64,000 bases of DNA from Engraulis encrasicolus (GCF_034702125.1 NC_085875.1:45115770-45179769), one strand, 5' to 3'; positions 43,478-55,232 are shown, numbered from the stretch's first letter. Numbers and translations are program-made. The notes: generated from the letters alone by a model not told the origin.

Positions 43478-43664
43478 GTGAGTATCACCATGCACCTTTT
43501 ACACTTAGCTGATGCTGTTGTTCAAAGCAACGTACAGTAATTTAGAAGGTATGTAGCCTCTTACTGCAGATGGCCTCGTGGGCAGGCCTATTTACTATTT
43601 GCTGAAAATACTCAACTACAACATAACAACATTGCTATGTCAGTGCAGAGAGCCTTAAAGTGAT

Positions 43665-43929
43665 ACTGTCCCACTTTTGGAAATGAGCTTATTTTACACC
43701 TCTCCTTGAGTTAAATGATTGAGTTTTACCTTTCTCGTCTACTTCCTGTCGTTCTCTGAGTAAGGCAGGGCAAATTTTACCTCCAAGCTAGCAGTTAACA
43801 TTGAGTCCTATGAGACCAGCTGGCGGCTAGCAATGTTGAACAATGTTGAAAATACAGGAGAAAGGTAAAACCCAATCATTTAACTCAAGGAGAGGTGTAA
43901 AATAGCCTTATTTCCAAAAATGGGACAGT
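43665..43929. mobile_element. Foldback MITE in slc30a10 intron 2
   Basis: The first ~72 bp (actgtcccacttttggaaat ... ttttacctttctc) and the last ~72 bp (gagaaaggtaaaac ... atttccaaaaatgggacagt) are inverted repeats with few mismatches and include 'cacctctccttgagttaaat' / 'atttaactcaaggagaggtg'. The interior is about 120 bp. Target duplication not clear. Confidence 0.8.
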
Positions 43930-43984
43930 AAGTAACAGATTAAGACATAACCATTACAATTTTGGTGACAGTGTGCTAAGGGGT

Positions 43985-44125
43985 TAAGTCCCTGGAGCAA
44001 TGTGGGGTTAGGTGCCTTGCTCATAGGCAATTCAGCCATGGATGGAGGTCCAGGTAAGGGTGAGATTTGAACCTGCAAACCTCTGATCGTAAAACCACCT
44101 CCCTAACCATGAGGCCACGGCCATG
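43985..44125 (-). mobile_element. tRNA-derived SINE, antisense
   Basis: On the plus strand 'ggtgccttgctcataggca', 'ttcagccatggatggaggtc' and 'gagatttgaacctgcaaacc' are in the order of a common fish SINE read backwards. The last phrase gives a B box (GGTTTGCAGGTTCAAATCTC) in reverse complement. Confidence 0.6.
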
Positions 44126-44553
44126 GTGAATCTCCAGACTATGGTATTCATGTTATAGTCTGACTTGCTGGGTTATTAGGCACACTATATGTGGTCATGC
44201 CTTCCATTGGGGTTTTATTGCACTAAGCAAGTTGCAGAAACAAAGCATCTCTCTGTTCTTAATAAGTGACAATTCTGCATCCTCCTTTTATTTTTACTAT
44301 ATTATTAGTAGGTGTGTCTAAGACAGTTTTTTCTCCCGTTAGCCCCATAATGCACGCTGTACCTCTTGTAGCACGCTGTAATCATCATTGAAAAGTTAAC
44401 TACCATAGTGGTACACTACTATGACACAACACAGGGCCTTTAGTAATGCACTATGACTTGATCTTTGCCATTCTGGTAACAGCAAGTTTATAACGCCATG
44501 TCTTAACGGTTTAAATTCCTCTTCATCTCCCTCCACTGCTGTTCTCTCCCCAG

Positions 44554-45020
44554 TGGAGGAGGTGTGTGCCGTGCCTGGGGTGCTGGGCATCCACGACGTG
44601 CATGTGTGGGAGCTGTGCAAGGGCCGCCTGGTGGCCACTCTCCACGCGCGCTGCTCCCCCGACCACCAGGGCGGCGCCGCCCTCTCCCTCCTCACCCTCC
44701 AGATCCGCCAGATCTTCCACCAGGCCGGGGTGCACAGCCTCACCCTCCAGCCCGAGTTCGGAGAGCCGCAGCCAGGGAGCAAAGGGGTGTGCGCGGCCCC
44801 CTGTCCGGAGGCGTCCTGCCTGAAGCTCTCCTGCTGCTCGCCCGGGAGAACAGAGAGTACGGCTGTGAACAGCAACGGGCATGCTCCTAGTTCGACCACC
44901 ACGCGGCTCACGGAGGTCTCTGTGGAGATGGCGGAGAGCACCAAGGCCCTGCTGAGGGAGAGGGCGGGGGTGGGGGTGGGGGCGGGGGCGGGGAAGAGCA
45001 TCCAGAGCACGGAAATGTAA
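44554..45020 (+). CDS. slc30a10: SLC30A10 coding exon 3 (C-terminal domain, stop)
   Basis: Joined to exon 2 it starts ...LTAL-MEEVCAVPGVLGIHDVHVWELCKGRL (the M codon is split A|TG). It encodes the CDF cytosolic ferredoxin-like domain: HDVHVWEL, VATLHARC, IRQIFHQAGVHSLTLQPEF. A Cys-rich tail follows (CAAPCPEASCLKLSCC), as in human ZnT10 (a Cys-rich segment near its end). The last 25 residues are a Gly/Ala/Val run (GVGVGAGAGK) coded by ggggtggggg-type DNA, a lineage-specific low-complexity extension. Total protein 397 residues versus 485 in human, the shortfall being mainly in the TM4-TM5 loop. Confidence 0.94.
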
Positions 45021-45853
45021 AGGACCTACTACGTACATGCTGAAGATGGCTGGAGCCTACATGCTAAACATACACAGGAGATATTGCTGTGTTCATTCAA
45101 GATAGAGTAGGACTACATACACACTAAGGAAGTTAAATTGGACTCAAAGTGCTGACCAAATGTTCTCAATGCCTTGCTGAGGGATGCGTTGGGGATGGGA
45201 AGAATATGCAGAAATGTAGAGGACCTACACCCTGAAGATGGTTGAAGAAGACCAATATGCTGAATATATGCACAGGCACGGTAGGACCAAATATACTCTA
45301 TAGGAGAGTGTTAAATTGGACTCAAATTCAAATTCAAATTCAGAACGGATCCTAAAAGCTGGATTCTTATGTATACTGTAGAGTGTATTTGGCTCCACTC
45401 TTGAATTACAGTGAATGAGTTAAATTAGAGGTGATGTATGGCCAATTTCAACATACATTTATTGCTCACATTCCCTTTGACTTAGTATGCTTTTTTTGTT
45501 CAAACCTTTTCTGAGATCCTGGCCTCCTTGATCCTGGAATCCTGCAGAATATTTCTTATTTTTTATAATTGTGCACATGCTGAAGATAGATGGTGATGAG
45601 GACCAACATGCTGACGATAAAAGCCATTGCATCGAAGTGACAGGCACATTTCTCTCTTGGAGTGGTACTAATAACTATTGATAATAGAAAGAGTAGAAGT
45701 CTGCACACTGTAGCTCCATCTTGAAGGTTTATTCAAGTCATTTTCCATAGTCAGATACGCCTTTGTCCTGCACCTGGCCTCAGCGAGGTGGAATGTGCAT
45801 ACTCTTTACTCTTTTGACTAATGGCTACTGAACACGAGTAACTTAAATGAAAT
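45021..45853 (+). other. slc30a10: Probable slc30a10 3' UTR
   Basis: From the stop to AATAAA at 45854. A partial internal repetition is visible (acctactacgtacatgctgaagatggc at 45023 versus acctacaccctgaagatgg at 45223). No ORF of note. Confidence 0.35.
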
Positions 45854-45859
45854 AATAAA
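45854..45859 (+). promoter_or_regulatory. slc30a10: Candidate poly(A) signal for slc30a10
   Basis: AATAAA in 'aatgaaataataaatgtcc', the first canonical hexamer after the stop. It may belong to repeat-like sequence around 45870-45950, so it is uncertain. Confidence 0.3.
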
Positions 45860-46218
45860 TGTCCGCAACACTGTTCTATGCTCCCAAATATTCGACGAAT
45901 GGCACAACGTTTCGGATGGTTAGTCCTTCCTCAAGTGAATCGTGGAAACATGGCTGCCTAATTCAACACTGGTGACTGTTGAGAGATGTCTCAGTCTTTT
46001 AAAGGACGCCCATGTTGAACATCAAACATGATCAATGACTGGAGAACAATCTGTAAAACAAAAAAAGAGCTTAACAGGTGGAATGTGCTGTTGTGTGTAT
46101 GTGACCAAACCAATATGTACAAATGTGCCTTCCTTTGCTAAACTGTTTGCCTTGTCCAAATAAGCCATTCAGGGTTGAGCACAGACACAAACCTTCCAAT
46201 GCACACACAGAGACACAG

Positions 46219-46228
<10 letters not shown>

Positions 46229-46309
<81 letters not shown>
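46229..46309. repeat. (CA)n microsatellite
   Basis: About 81 bp of ca after an acacgcgcgcac start. Confidence 0.97.
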
Positions 46310-46311
<2 letters not shown>

Positions 46312-46609
46312 ATATAACATACTGTATCTCTCCTTGCAGTGCACAGACACACACATACACATGCACACGTAATTATGCCAGTGGTTCATTTCTGTGATGA
46401 TGCACTTTGACACTTGTTAATTACCCTCATTTCCCCTCTGACTTCACGATGACCTGATCAATCTGCACTGCACTGCACTAGTTATCTTGGCACTCCAACT
46501 TGAGTAGATAGTGAGTTAGGTGTTTAAATGTCTTGGTGAAAGGTGAGTGTCTGAGCGTGATTAGGATAAATGCTGCTTACCACTGATCAATAGATCAATC
46601 ATTTACGTG

Positions 46610-46847
46610 CAGTGTTGCCAGATGGAAAATGCTGAACCATCGTACCAAAACCTCCAAATAATTGTTTATGGGGGGCTTTTTGGGAGGAAATGATCATACA
46701 CGAACCAAGTGGTTGTTTCAAGGCAACTAAATGAATTGAATGACAACTCTGAGATTATCTTACATCATGTTTTTTTTATTGTACAGAAGACAAAATGGAC
46801 AAACTTATGGTGCCAATATGGGGATTATCATACATCTGGCAACACTG
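46610..46847. mobile_element. hAT-like MITE with 8-bp target duplication
   Basis: Starts CAGTGTTGCCAGATG and ends CATCTGGCAACACTG, a perfect 15-bp inverted repeat. Flanks TTTACGTG (46602-46609) and CTTACGTG (46848-46855) match at 7 of 8 positions, the hAT duplication size. 238 bp, non-coding. Confidence 0.85.
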
Positions 46848-46855
46848 CTTACGTG

Positions 46856-48480
46856 TACTATATGGACTGATTGTGAGCAACACAAATCATGATCAATATG
46901 GAGGAGCGATGTTGGTAGATGTACTGTACTGTTAGACTGGTGGCACAATGACTGGCATGTAGCAGTTTTGTCGTCAGTCATTTAGTGCATACTGCTCATA
47001 AGCCGTCCTGCCTTAAGTGTATTAAAACTGATTCAATAGTTTGTCCACCCAATGTCTGGTGTCAGTGAGTGATCTATCTATTATGGGTGTGGCTCAAGCC
47101 AATTGTGTGCATGCAAGTGCTCAATGAACTCTGCAACTGTTTAATGTATCTTTTTTACAGTTATTGAATGCAGATGCCTAAATGAATCATTAGCAGGGGG
47201 TATTCCAAGAAAGTTTTTCAGAAGCAGACCAGGTTAGATTAACCACAGCTAAATGTAAATAAGATAATAAAAGAGTGAAGCGTCTTTATCAACTAAATCA
47301 TGGTGACAGGATATAGGAGGCTACTGTGGACAGAAAGAATTAAAAAACCTGCTAACTATACTGTATATAAATAGGCCTATAGTTGGCAGGTTTATTTTTT
47401 TCTGTGGGTTAAGTTTGCTAGGTTTATCACTTTACCATAGTCTTTGAATACCCACAGATGAATGGAAACTCACCTGCCTTTGTAGAGAGAGTATCTCATT
47501 TACGACATGTCTGGGCATCCGCCCCTGTGCCTCAGATTCACAAATATTATTGAAATAAGCATGATCCCATTTACACCAGAGGGATATCCATCAACAAAAA
47601 GCTTTGTAGTACTGTATCTCTTTAATGCATGGTTGATGTTGGAAAAACTGTAAGAAGCTATTTATCATTTTGGATCATGCAGTACCTGTGTCCGTCAGCA
47701 GAGGGTGCCAGAGGAAAAGCATTGACCTAGAGTGTGTCTAGGTGTGGAGTGATGGATTCCAGTTTTTTGTTCCAAGTGGTAATATGTCACTGCTCAGTTT
47801 AATCCCACTGACGGCTTGTCCAGGTTAATAACTGTTGCGTTTTTTCCCCCTCCGCTCTCTAAGGTAATATTTTTAAAAAGACATGTCCCGTTAATCAACA
47901 GATCAACCGATAAATCAAATAGGAGCACCCTACAAGTTCGCAGGTATATTATCACCTGTAAATTGTTGTTAAGTTGTTTGATAATAGTTGACAGTGACAA
48001 TATTTCATAATTCTAATCTCTAAAAAAATCTCTCATTTTTATTTTGCTCAAAGCTTCGTATGGCACGACAATGGCGGTTTGTAATATTCCATAATAATAA
48101 TCCTAATAAAAATCATCAAAGTTAGTTATTCATCAAAGTTATTCAAATAGAAACAATTGGGCCAGAATTTGGTTTTGGATGAACTTTTCATTGACATGTA
48201 AGCATGGTGCACTGCAGTTGTATTGGCAACTTCAGATGCAGAGACGGAGGTGGTATTACAAACACAGACATCATATATAGACTATATATATAGATAGATA
48301 GATAGATACAGAGAACTCTCAGTGACTCTGATACAACACCCATGATACAGCAGTAGGAAAAAAATGAAGAGGAGAGGAGAGGAGAGGAGAGAGGGAAGAG
48401 AAGAGGAGAGAGGGACAGACTATTAACAAGAGAATGACGCAGCAGCGCTCTGCTCTGCTCATATCACACAGCTGAGCACA
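46856..48480. other. Intergenic, nothing assigned
   Basis: No gene is supported. 48276-48308 has short (ta)n and (gata)n runs; 48366-48415 is gagga-rich. Confidence 0.5.
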
Positions 48481-48507
48481 AGGCTATATTTAGGCCATGA
48501 GATGACT

Positions 48508-48535
<28 letters not shown>
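48508..48535. repeat. (GA)n microsatellite
   Basis: A short ga run followed directly by (tg)n. Confidence 0.9.
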
Positions 48536-48538
<3 letters not shown>

Positions 48539-48613
48539 GTGTGTGTGTGATGACACCTGGAAACTCTCCACAGAGTGTATATATACCTATGGGCATGCCA
48601 GAGCACCTCCCCC

Positions 48614-48615
<2 letters not shown>

Positions 48616-48677
<62 letters not shown>
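48616..48677. repeat. (GA)n microsatellite
   Basis: About 60 bp of ga with one aaag interruption near 48666. Confidence 0.95.
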
Positions 48678-48679
<2 letters not shown>

Positions 48680-49310
48680 GGGGGGCATCATCTCTGAGCT
48701 GAGCACCAGATAGATATAATTCTACTAATAGATGCAGCATGTAATAGAGTTAGCGAGGTGTGGAGGTATATGAGAGGTGGCATGACTGGGAATTAGGTAA
48801 TCATACACCTCAGCTTGCTGTATGTATGGCATCAGATGCTATTAATTTAAAAGATATTCAAAAGCAATGTTTGCGCAGTACATAATTGATAATAGTATTG
48901 AGAAAGGCCCCCTTGCGTGAACAGATTACATATTAATGCTAGTGTCAAAGGTTACATTTTGTGTATGATATGTTACATTACATGGCATCAGATGTTTTTT
49001 AATGGAAAGATATTCTAAATAACAATGTTTGGACAATACAAGTGGTACTTAGAATAGTCCCCTATGTCTTTGGTGCATGATGAAGTGTGTGCAGTGTGTG
49101 AGTGAAGTGTGCATTTGCGTCATATGAATATGACGTAAATGCATGGCGTAACTGCAGATGTATTTATACGACCCTGAGCATTTAAGACAGGTGCTCCATC
49201 ATCACTAAGTTCCTCATCACTGGGTTATGAGATGTCCTGTAAACTAAGCTCAGCTCGGCATCAGGCAGCCAAGGTAAATCGGTCACCCGGCCGTCACAGA
49301 GGGCCAACTC
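48678..49310. other. Intergenic, nothing assigned
   Basis: Mixed AT-rich sequence; two loosely similar blocks ('catggcatcagatg' near 48828 and 48982) suggest an old local duplication. Confidence 0.4.
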
Positions 49311-49667
49311 TAAGAAGCTGGTTCAGGTGTAAACCAGTATAAGTTAAGAGGTAAATCATCTAATAGAAGAGCCGGGAGTCCTTGTTTCCTTAAGAAATGG
49401 CTCTTCTAGATGATTTACCTCTTTTTTAAAGTATTTTTGTGGGCTTTTCAAGCCTTTATTGATTTATTTTTTTTATCAGACAGGACAGTGGAGGATAGAC
49501 AGGAAGTGAGTTGGGTGTGAGAGGCAGGGAAGGGCCGGCAAAGGACCTGGGCCGGGAATTCCCTGGTCGTCTGCATAGTAGACGAGTGCCCTAACATTAC
49601 TGCCAACAGTAAAGTGAGATGATTCACCTCTTAACTTAACCTGGTTTACTCCTGAACCAGCTTCTTA
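49311..49667. mobile_element. MITE (taagaagctgg family) with nested SINE
   Basis: Left arm TAAGAAGCTGGTTCAGG...GTAAACCAG...AAGTTAAGAGGTAAATCATCT and right arm in reverse complement are near identical; ends TAAGAAGCTGG / CCAGCTTCTTA. A second inner inverted pair ('gaggtaaatcatctaataga' and 'tctagatgatttacctc') lies at 49350-49420. A SINE-like repeat (49424-49612) interrupts the right side. A fragment of the family recurs at 52860-52910. Confidence 0.75.
49424..49612 (-). mobile_element. SINE-like repeat, antisense
   Basis: Phrases 'cagacaggacagtggagga', 'gacaggaagtgag' and 'ggcaaaggacctgggccgg' match the copies at 60395-60515 and, loosely, 940-1075. It is inserted in the MITE at 49311-49667. 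Confidence 0.65.
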
Positions 49668-49744
49668 GGATAGCCCCCAGGGCTCTCAAGCTCTGACCTG
49701 AGTTAGAGGCTGGAAGCCGCTCATCAATGCATTACCTGCTCTTC

Positions 49745-49812
49745 TTTTTTAAAACGTTTTTTTTTTTTTGCCCTTTTATTTGACAGGACAGTGGAGGAGA
49801 GACAGGAAATGA
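49745..49812 (-). mobile_element. SINE-like fragment, antisense
   Basis: 'cttttatttgacaggacagt' then 'ggaggagagacaggaaatga', the start of the same family, cut short. Confidence 0.5.
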
Positions 49813-49955
49813 GTGTACTCTCTCTCTTCTGGCATGACAATGATTTTGCTCTGATGTACAGTGCAGGTATTGTAACACAGATAAGCTTAAGTGTGATTTT
49901 GGACAGACATAACATAGCCCTGCCAAACAGATTCACCTGGGTTACTAAATATCTG

Positions 49956-50899
49956 CAGTGTTGGGCAAGTTACTCAAAACTGTAATGCATTACTGATTAC
50001 TTATTATATGGTTGTGACGTCATCGGTCGAATGCTCCATTCATTTCAACGGGGCTCCCCAACGTTCGCACGTCTGTTATTTTTCGATAACGGACGGGTTG
50101 GTCTATAACAGACCGCTGTCAATGGCAACAAGACTTTTCACTGCTAAAGCCACTTTTCAACAAGACTCTAATCAGCTGCTGTGATAGACAACACCTGTTG
50201 TCCTGGCTACCTGTTGCCTAGCGGTGTTCCACAACGGCACTGTTTTGTTTTGCGCAGCAACAATCTTAACATTAAATAGGCCTAAAGAAATGTCCCCGCC
50301 ATGTGTGAATCATTTAAGTATATCCATATAATAAGCGGGTTAACTTTCGGCGAGTCGGTCGCTTTGTGGAATAGCAGCACTTCAGAGAGAACAAGACCCC
50401 TCCGCTCCGCGTCGGGGTCTAAAGATTCTCTCTGTCGTGCTGCTATTCCACGGTAGCGACCTTCTCGCCGAACGTTAACCCTTACATGTTACTGTCTTTT
50501 CAAAATAATCCCTTACACTACAATATGACTATATATATGTAAGGCATTACACTACCTTTGCATCACTTTAGTTACTTTCACCAAAAGAACCGTAGGCCTA
50601 AATATGGATCTGGCAATTTATTATAGTGTAAATCAGGCTTATGAGTCATGACTTTTTCACCTCCCATCCAGGAGGTGTTTAACTACCAGGTTCAGAAATA
50701 GCTTCTTTCTGACCCACCACAGTGAATACTACTAAAATCCAGGTCATTGTAATGTATTGTAACTCAAGTTATTTAGCATTATAACTAAGTTAATATTACG
50801 GATTTTTGCCCTGTAATGCCTTACATTTACCACATTACAGCAAAAAGTAACGCATTACAGTAAATCATTAATTTTGTAATGCATTGCTGTCCAACACTG
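49956..50899. mobile_element. MITE (cagtgttgggcaagttact family) with nested hairpin element
   Basis: The left end CAGTGTTGGGCAAGTTACTC and the right end TGCTGTCCAACACTG are inverted repeats. 'taatgcattac' type words occur near both ends. The hairpin element (50001-50481) is inserted in its left part. Confidence 0.7.
50001..50481. mobile_element. Hairpin-bearing MITE-like element, copy 2
   Basis: Nearly identical to 1314-1813 in the same orientation, with small deletions. The 145-bp hairpin is at 50337-50481. TTAC flanks both sides (49997-50000, 50482-50485). It is nested inside another MITE, so it moved after that MITE. Confidence 0.8.
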
Positions 50900-51629
50900 A
50901 AATCTGTTATAATTTTCTGATTGGTTTGGAAGTTTAGACTGAAAATGCTGAAAATTAAAATTTGCAACTACAAAAATGAAAATGCAAATTGGGCTAAATT
51001 AAGACCTTTTTCAGTTTGAGAAATACAAAGTGTGGAGAGGGACAATGGGCCAAATTGAGTGAGTTTCACTCCAAAGAATGAAAGTTGAGAGCTCTATCTA
51101 TGTTCAGCAGTGATGAGCAAAATTAATTCATTAGTTACAATCTGTTGCCACATATTCCAAATGACTTGTTTTTACCATCAGCCAGGTGATTGGCTGGTTG
51201 AATGATCACCTGGTTGAATTGAAAGAAGGTCATTTGAAATATTCCATTACCATTTTGCCCATCACTGTTGTTCAGTCACCTCCCATTCAATGACAGCAAA
51301 GGAGAAAGTGTGTCAAGACTTTCTAATTTTGGCAAGTTACACTGATGTCCCTAACGAGGATCTGGCCAATTGGGTTATGGTAATTGGCCAGACTTACCTG
51401 CAAGCTCATCAGAAACCTCAGCAAGGTTGTTGCAGCACAATGTCCACATTGGATTACTTGCAAAGTGTACTGTAATGTACAGTGCATGGTGAGGACACCT
51501 CTTTCTAGAACCATCCATCTGGTTATGGTTATGTTTAGGTGACCAGATCAGACCTGACAAATCATGGACTAACCATGGGCAACGGTTCTTGTATTTTACA
51601 AGACCACCAGCGCTAGAAAGGTTTGGTGA
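50900..51629. other. Intergenic, nothing assigned
   Basis: No gene; short ORFs without motifs. 51112-51270 contains repeat-like 'catttgaaatattccattac' phrases. Confidence 0.4.
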
Positions 51630-51637
51630 CCGTAGGC

Positions 51638-51985
51638 TAGGGATGTCAAACTCAAATTCAGAGGGGGCCAATATTAAAATCTGGGATGAAGTCACGGGCC
51701 AAACTCAATGTTGATTTTTCAGAAATGTGCTGAAATTGCACTTTTTTTCCAAACAGTCATATAAGGTATCTTAGTTAAATGTGCCTGGGCTGGACATATT
51801 CTGTTGTATGAGTGGGAGATGTCACGTTCGCCTCTGCCCCATCACATCTCATGTTCAAGTCATGTGACTATTATCTTAATGGTGTATATGCGCCAAATGT
51901 AACACACATTTGAAGTGAATATCGCTAGCCAAAAAAAAGACCCCACGGACAGGATTTGGCCCCAGGCCTGAGTTTTACATCCCTG
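51638..51985. mobile_element. hAT-like MITE with exact 8-bp target duplication
   Basis: Starts TAGGGATGTCAAACTCA and ends TGAGTTTTACATCCCTG. CCGTAGGC flanks both sides (51630-51637 and 51986-51993), exactly 8 bp. 348 bp, non-coding. It fits a common fish non-autonomous hAT family. Confidence 0.88.
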
Positions 51986-52142
51986 CCGTAGGCCGTATTC
52001 CTTTAGCCCTACATTCCCAACGGGGACTTGATATGATCTAATCTTTGCTCAAGTTAGTCAAGGTATCCCATTTCTTTTTGTGTCTGTGTATAATTGGTCA
52101 CATTGGTGGAAGGTCACAACACAGTATGTATATATATACTAG

Positions 52143-53230
52143 TATACTAGTCTCCTCTTTGTTTATGTCATTTCCTCCATGAAGACATCCAACAAAATCC
52201 CCCCTCTTTTTTAATATATTTTTTATTTTATTCAGTCTTCTTGATATATTTACATTTCAGTTTGTACAAAATAAAGTATATTATGTCCGATTAGATTACC
52301 ACAGGCATTCTTACAATACAAACTGAAATGAGAGTAAATCCCCTCTTGTCTCCCCTGCTTGTGTAATATACTCCACTGGTATATTAGGACACAACAACCA
52401 CCAACAAAATCCCCCCTGGCCTCTTTTAGCATAATGTACTTACCTGGCGTATGGGGACACAAACATATACAATCCCCCCTCTACTCTCCTCTCTGTCTGT
52501 ACAGTAGAATGTGCTCCACTGGTATAAGGTTAGGTAAGGCAAGGTAAGGTAAGGTAACTTTATTTATACCCGAAGGGAGATTTGTTTGCAGGGAAAAAGT
52601 GAAAGCATACAACAACACACAATAGAACACCAGGAGAATAACAAAACAACATTGACAAACAACCAAACAAATGCTTCAGGCTGAATAAGTAATGAGATAC
52701 ATAAATATATAGAGGAGGACTGCTCCAAGAGGTTGGACATCACATATTATTCTTGATAGCTAAGGGGTCAAAACCACATCTGCACTTTTTAGTTTTGCAC
52801 ACAGGCATTTTAAAACTATACGACCATGGGTCGTAATTTTCTGAAGAAAATGAGGAACTCAGGCTCTTCTATTAGATGATTTACCTCTTAACTTAACCTG
52901 GTTTACCCTGTGTTTTATAATGTGCTACACTGATGTACAGTAGAGTAGAGTATATCATTTCTTCATCCCGAGGGGAAATTAAGGTGTCCAGTAGCATACA
53001 TATATAAATACAGAATACACACGTCATTACACATATATTAACCATATATACAGTAGCACTCTTGCATACAATTTATTCAACCAAAGGCAACCAAACCAAA
53101 TGTATGGGGACCCCCTCTGGTCTGCCCTCTGCTTATGTAATCTTCTCCATAGGTCTATGAGGACACCACCACCACCACCGCCACAATCCCCCCTGCCTGT
53201 CCTGGCCTCCTGCTTAGTCTCCTGGTGACC
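52143..53230. repeat. Degenerate tandem repeat (~75-85 bp units), interrupted
   Basis: About five diverged units share the order 'cccccctct' / ctctcctctntgtntatgta / tnctccactggtatatnagg / acacaacaac / 'aacaaaatccccc'. They are at about 52145, 52338, 52419, 52483 and 53109. LINE-tail-like sequences (52530-52620 and 52935-53050, each 'actttatttatacccgaagg' or 'ttcatcccgaggggaaatta') interrupt the array. Confidence 0.5.
52530..52620 (-). mobile_element. LINE 3'-tail fragment, antisense
   Basis: 'ggtaaggtaaggtaact' (tail repeat) then 'ttatttatacccgaaggga' is the reverse of a LINE/SINE 3' end with (TTACC)n. Confidence 0.5.
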
Positions 53231-53663
53231 TCAGACCTCACAGCAGCTTAGTGTCCAAGTGCCGAGTCAGAAAGCAGATCACCGTCACTCACTCCAGAGG
53301 GATCACTTTCCATCCTCCAATTAGTACCCATGACGCGCATGGGCCGGCCGATCAAAGACAGCTCCAAGGTGTGTACGTGTGTGTGTGTGTGTGTGAGTGT
53401 GCGTGTATGTGTATGTGTGTATGTGTGTGTGTGTGTGCTGTTGACTTAATTCCCCCATGAATGCATGTTGACGTCCAAGGGCTTCAGCAGCAGAGCACAG
53501 CTCCACCTGTGAGAAGAGAGTCCATCGGGAAGGGGCTTAATGCGCTCCAGGACAACACAAGGGTGTTTCTCTGAGATTAAGAGCAAGACAGATAGTTTGG
53601 CTAGAAGAGCAGGCAGGAACAGCCATGCTGAGGATATGGACAAGGATGTGGATATTGGTTGAG

Positions 53664-53850
53664 GATATGGACTTTAGCTCAGATGGTTGCAGGTTTGAAT
53701 CCCACCCATCCACTCCCTGTCTCACTCTATGGCTGAGGTGCCCTTGAGCAAGACACTTGACCCCACGCTAGTAATGTTGGGGCGCTGCCTGAGGCTGCTG
53801 CCGTTACCCTTAATTTCCCCCTGGGGATAAATAAAGTTACTCTTAGAAGA
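53664..53850 (+). mobile_element. tRNA-derived SINE
   Basis: 'ggactttagctcagatggtt' (A box) and 'gcaggtttgaatcccaccc' (B box GGTTTGAATCC) form a tRNA-like head. The body has 'tgcccttgagcaagacactt' and 'ttggggcgctgcctgaggct', and the end 'taataaa'-like 'gataaataaagttactctt'. This is the most complete SINE in the window. Confidence 0.75.
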
Positions 53851-55232
53851 GCAAGGCCTAGCTTGATAGTGGCACCACCACCTGCACACAGTAGTTTGTC
53901 TGACAGACTGATCTTCAGTGGTCAAATGGATTTAAAAACAACAGCATGATCTTTTTAAGCTACATCAAGACCATTGAGATAAATGGTTTTGGGCACAAGG
54001 GATTTTACCTACAACCAATCAAAATCAGAATGTAGAGAGAAGATTTGTAGAGAGAGAGAGAGAGAAAAAAGGCCAACCCAGACAGCGACTAGTGAAATGT
54101 TACAGAGGTATTTAGGCCATGGAGTTAATCCAATCTATTTTCTTCCTCTGATCCCCTCCATCACATCACACCCACGCCTAGACACGTTTTCTATAATGCC
54201 AGACGAAATTCAGCTGCAGCAAAGAGGGCTAAAAACAGTAATGAAGGAAGAAATAAGAAGAAAGAAGAGAGAAAAAAAACAAAATAACATGCAAGGGGTC
54301 TCGGAATGACATCATTGCACCTCTTGTTGCCAGGCAACAGGAATAAAATCAACATCAGTTGCCACAGCAACCCCCCCACCCCAATCCCCACCCCCCTCCT
54401 TCATGCCCCTCTTCACCTTCAAATGTCCCATGTCTGAATGTAATGATCTCTCTCTCTCTCTCCAATCCCCTACTCCCTGTCCAAGTGCATATCGTGTGAA
54501 GGTGACATGAACACGTCTTTCCATAATGCCCCTTCAGATGCATCTGTGTCTGACTGTGACAGTGGTAGTTCTACCCACTCTGGGGCCCTAGGCGAAATAC
54601 AGACATGGGGCCTTCTTGAATTATTTTTGCTGGCATTTACCATGGCTTGGCTAACTGTTGGGAGGGGGGGTACAGCTAACAGTTTTGATGGGGCCCTGAG
54701 CAATTGCCTAGTATACCTATTGTTAAAAGTGTCTCTGCTGACTGGAGTGGGTTGCTCCTTAGAGCACTATCGAGGCTCTTCAGCAATGGAAAGTGGAGTC
54801 CACAGATGACACACTTATGCTGTTGCTAAGAGGGGTGTAACCTAGATCTAGTGATGTTGATGCGGTTTAATGTCCACAGAACATGTTGTACTTCTTTTCT
54901 CCTTTTTTGTTTTTTTGTTTGTTTTAAAGAGCCACTTCAGATAAATCCGTTGTCTGCTTGGCATTAGTTCCCAGCCCCAGTGGAGGGTCATAACATGGTG
55001 ACGAGTACCTGTATATATGCTGCTGGACAAAACAATTCCTTTGCTAGACCAAACAAGCATGATTGAAAGGGCAGCCTTTTATAATAACCATCATCCATAT
55101 AAACATGAACCAATTCTTACTGGCAGGGAAGCCAACAGGAGGGGACAAAAAGGTCTATTGTCCCAGGGACAGAGGGTCCCGTGCTCGGTAGCCATGCATA
55201 CCGTGGTTGTACTGTAATACTTCCAGTGGTCT
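53851..55232. other. Intergenic, nothing assigned
   Basis: Small ORFs only. A-rich purine patch at 54230-54290, C-rich patch at 54368-54420. Confidence 0.45.

Larger units (their letters stand above)
43478..44553 (+). other. slc30a10 intron 2
   Basis: Donor GTGAGT, acceptor ctctccccag. It contains a foldback MITE (43665-43929) and an antisense tRNA-like SINE (about 43985-44125). No coding sequence. Confidence 0.8.

Noticed and set aside
44396..45038. Antisense ORFs over slc30a10 exon 3
   Set aside because: Shadow ORFs in GC-rich sequence with no family motif.
47794..48010. Overlapping short ORFs on both strands
   Set aside because: AT-rich random frames with no motif.
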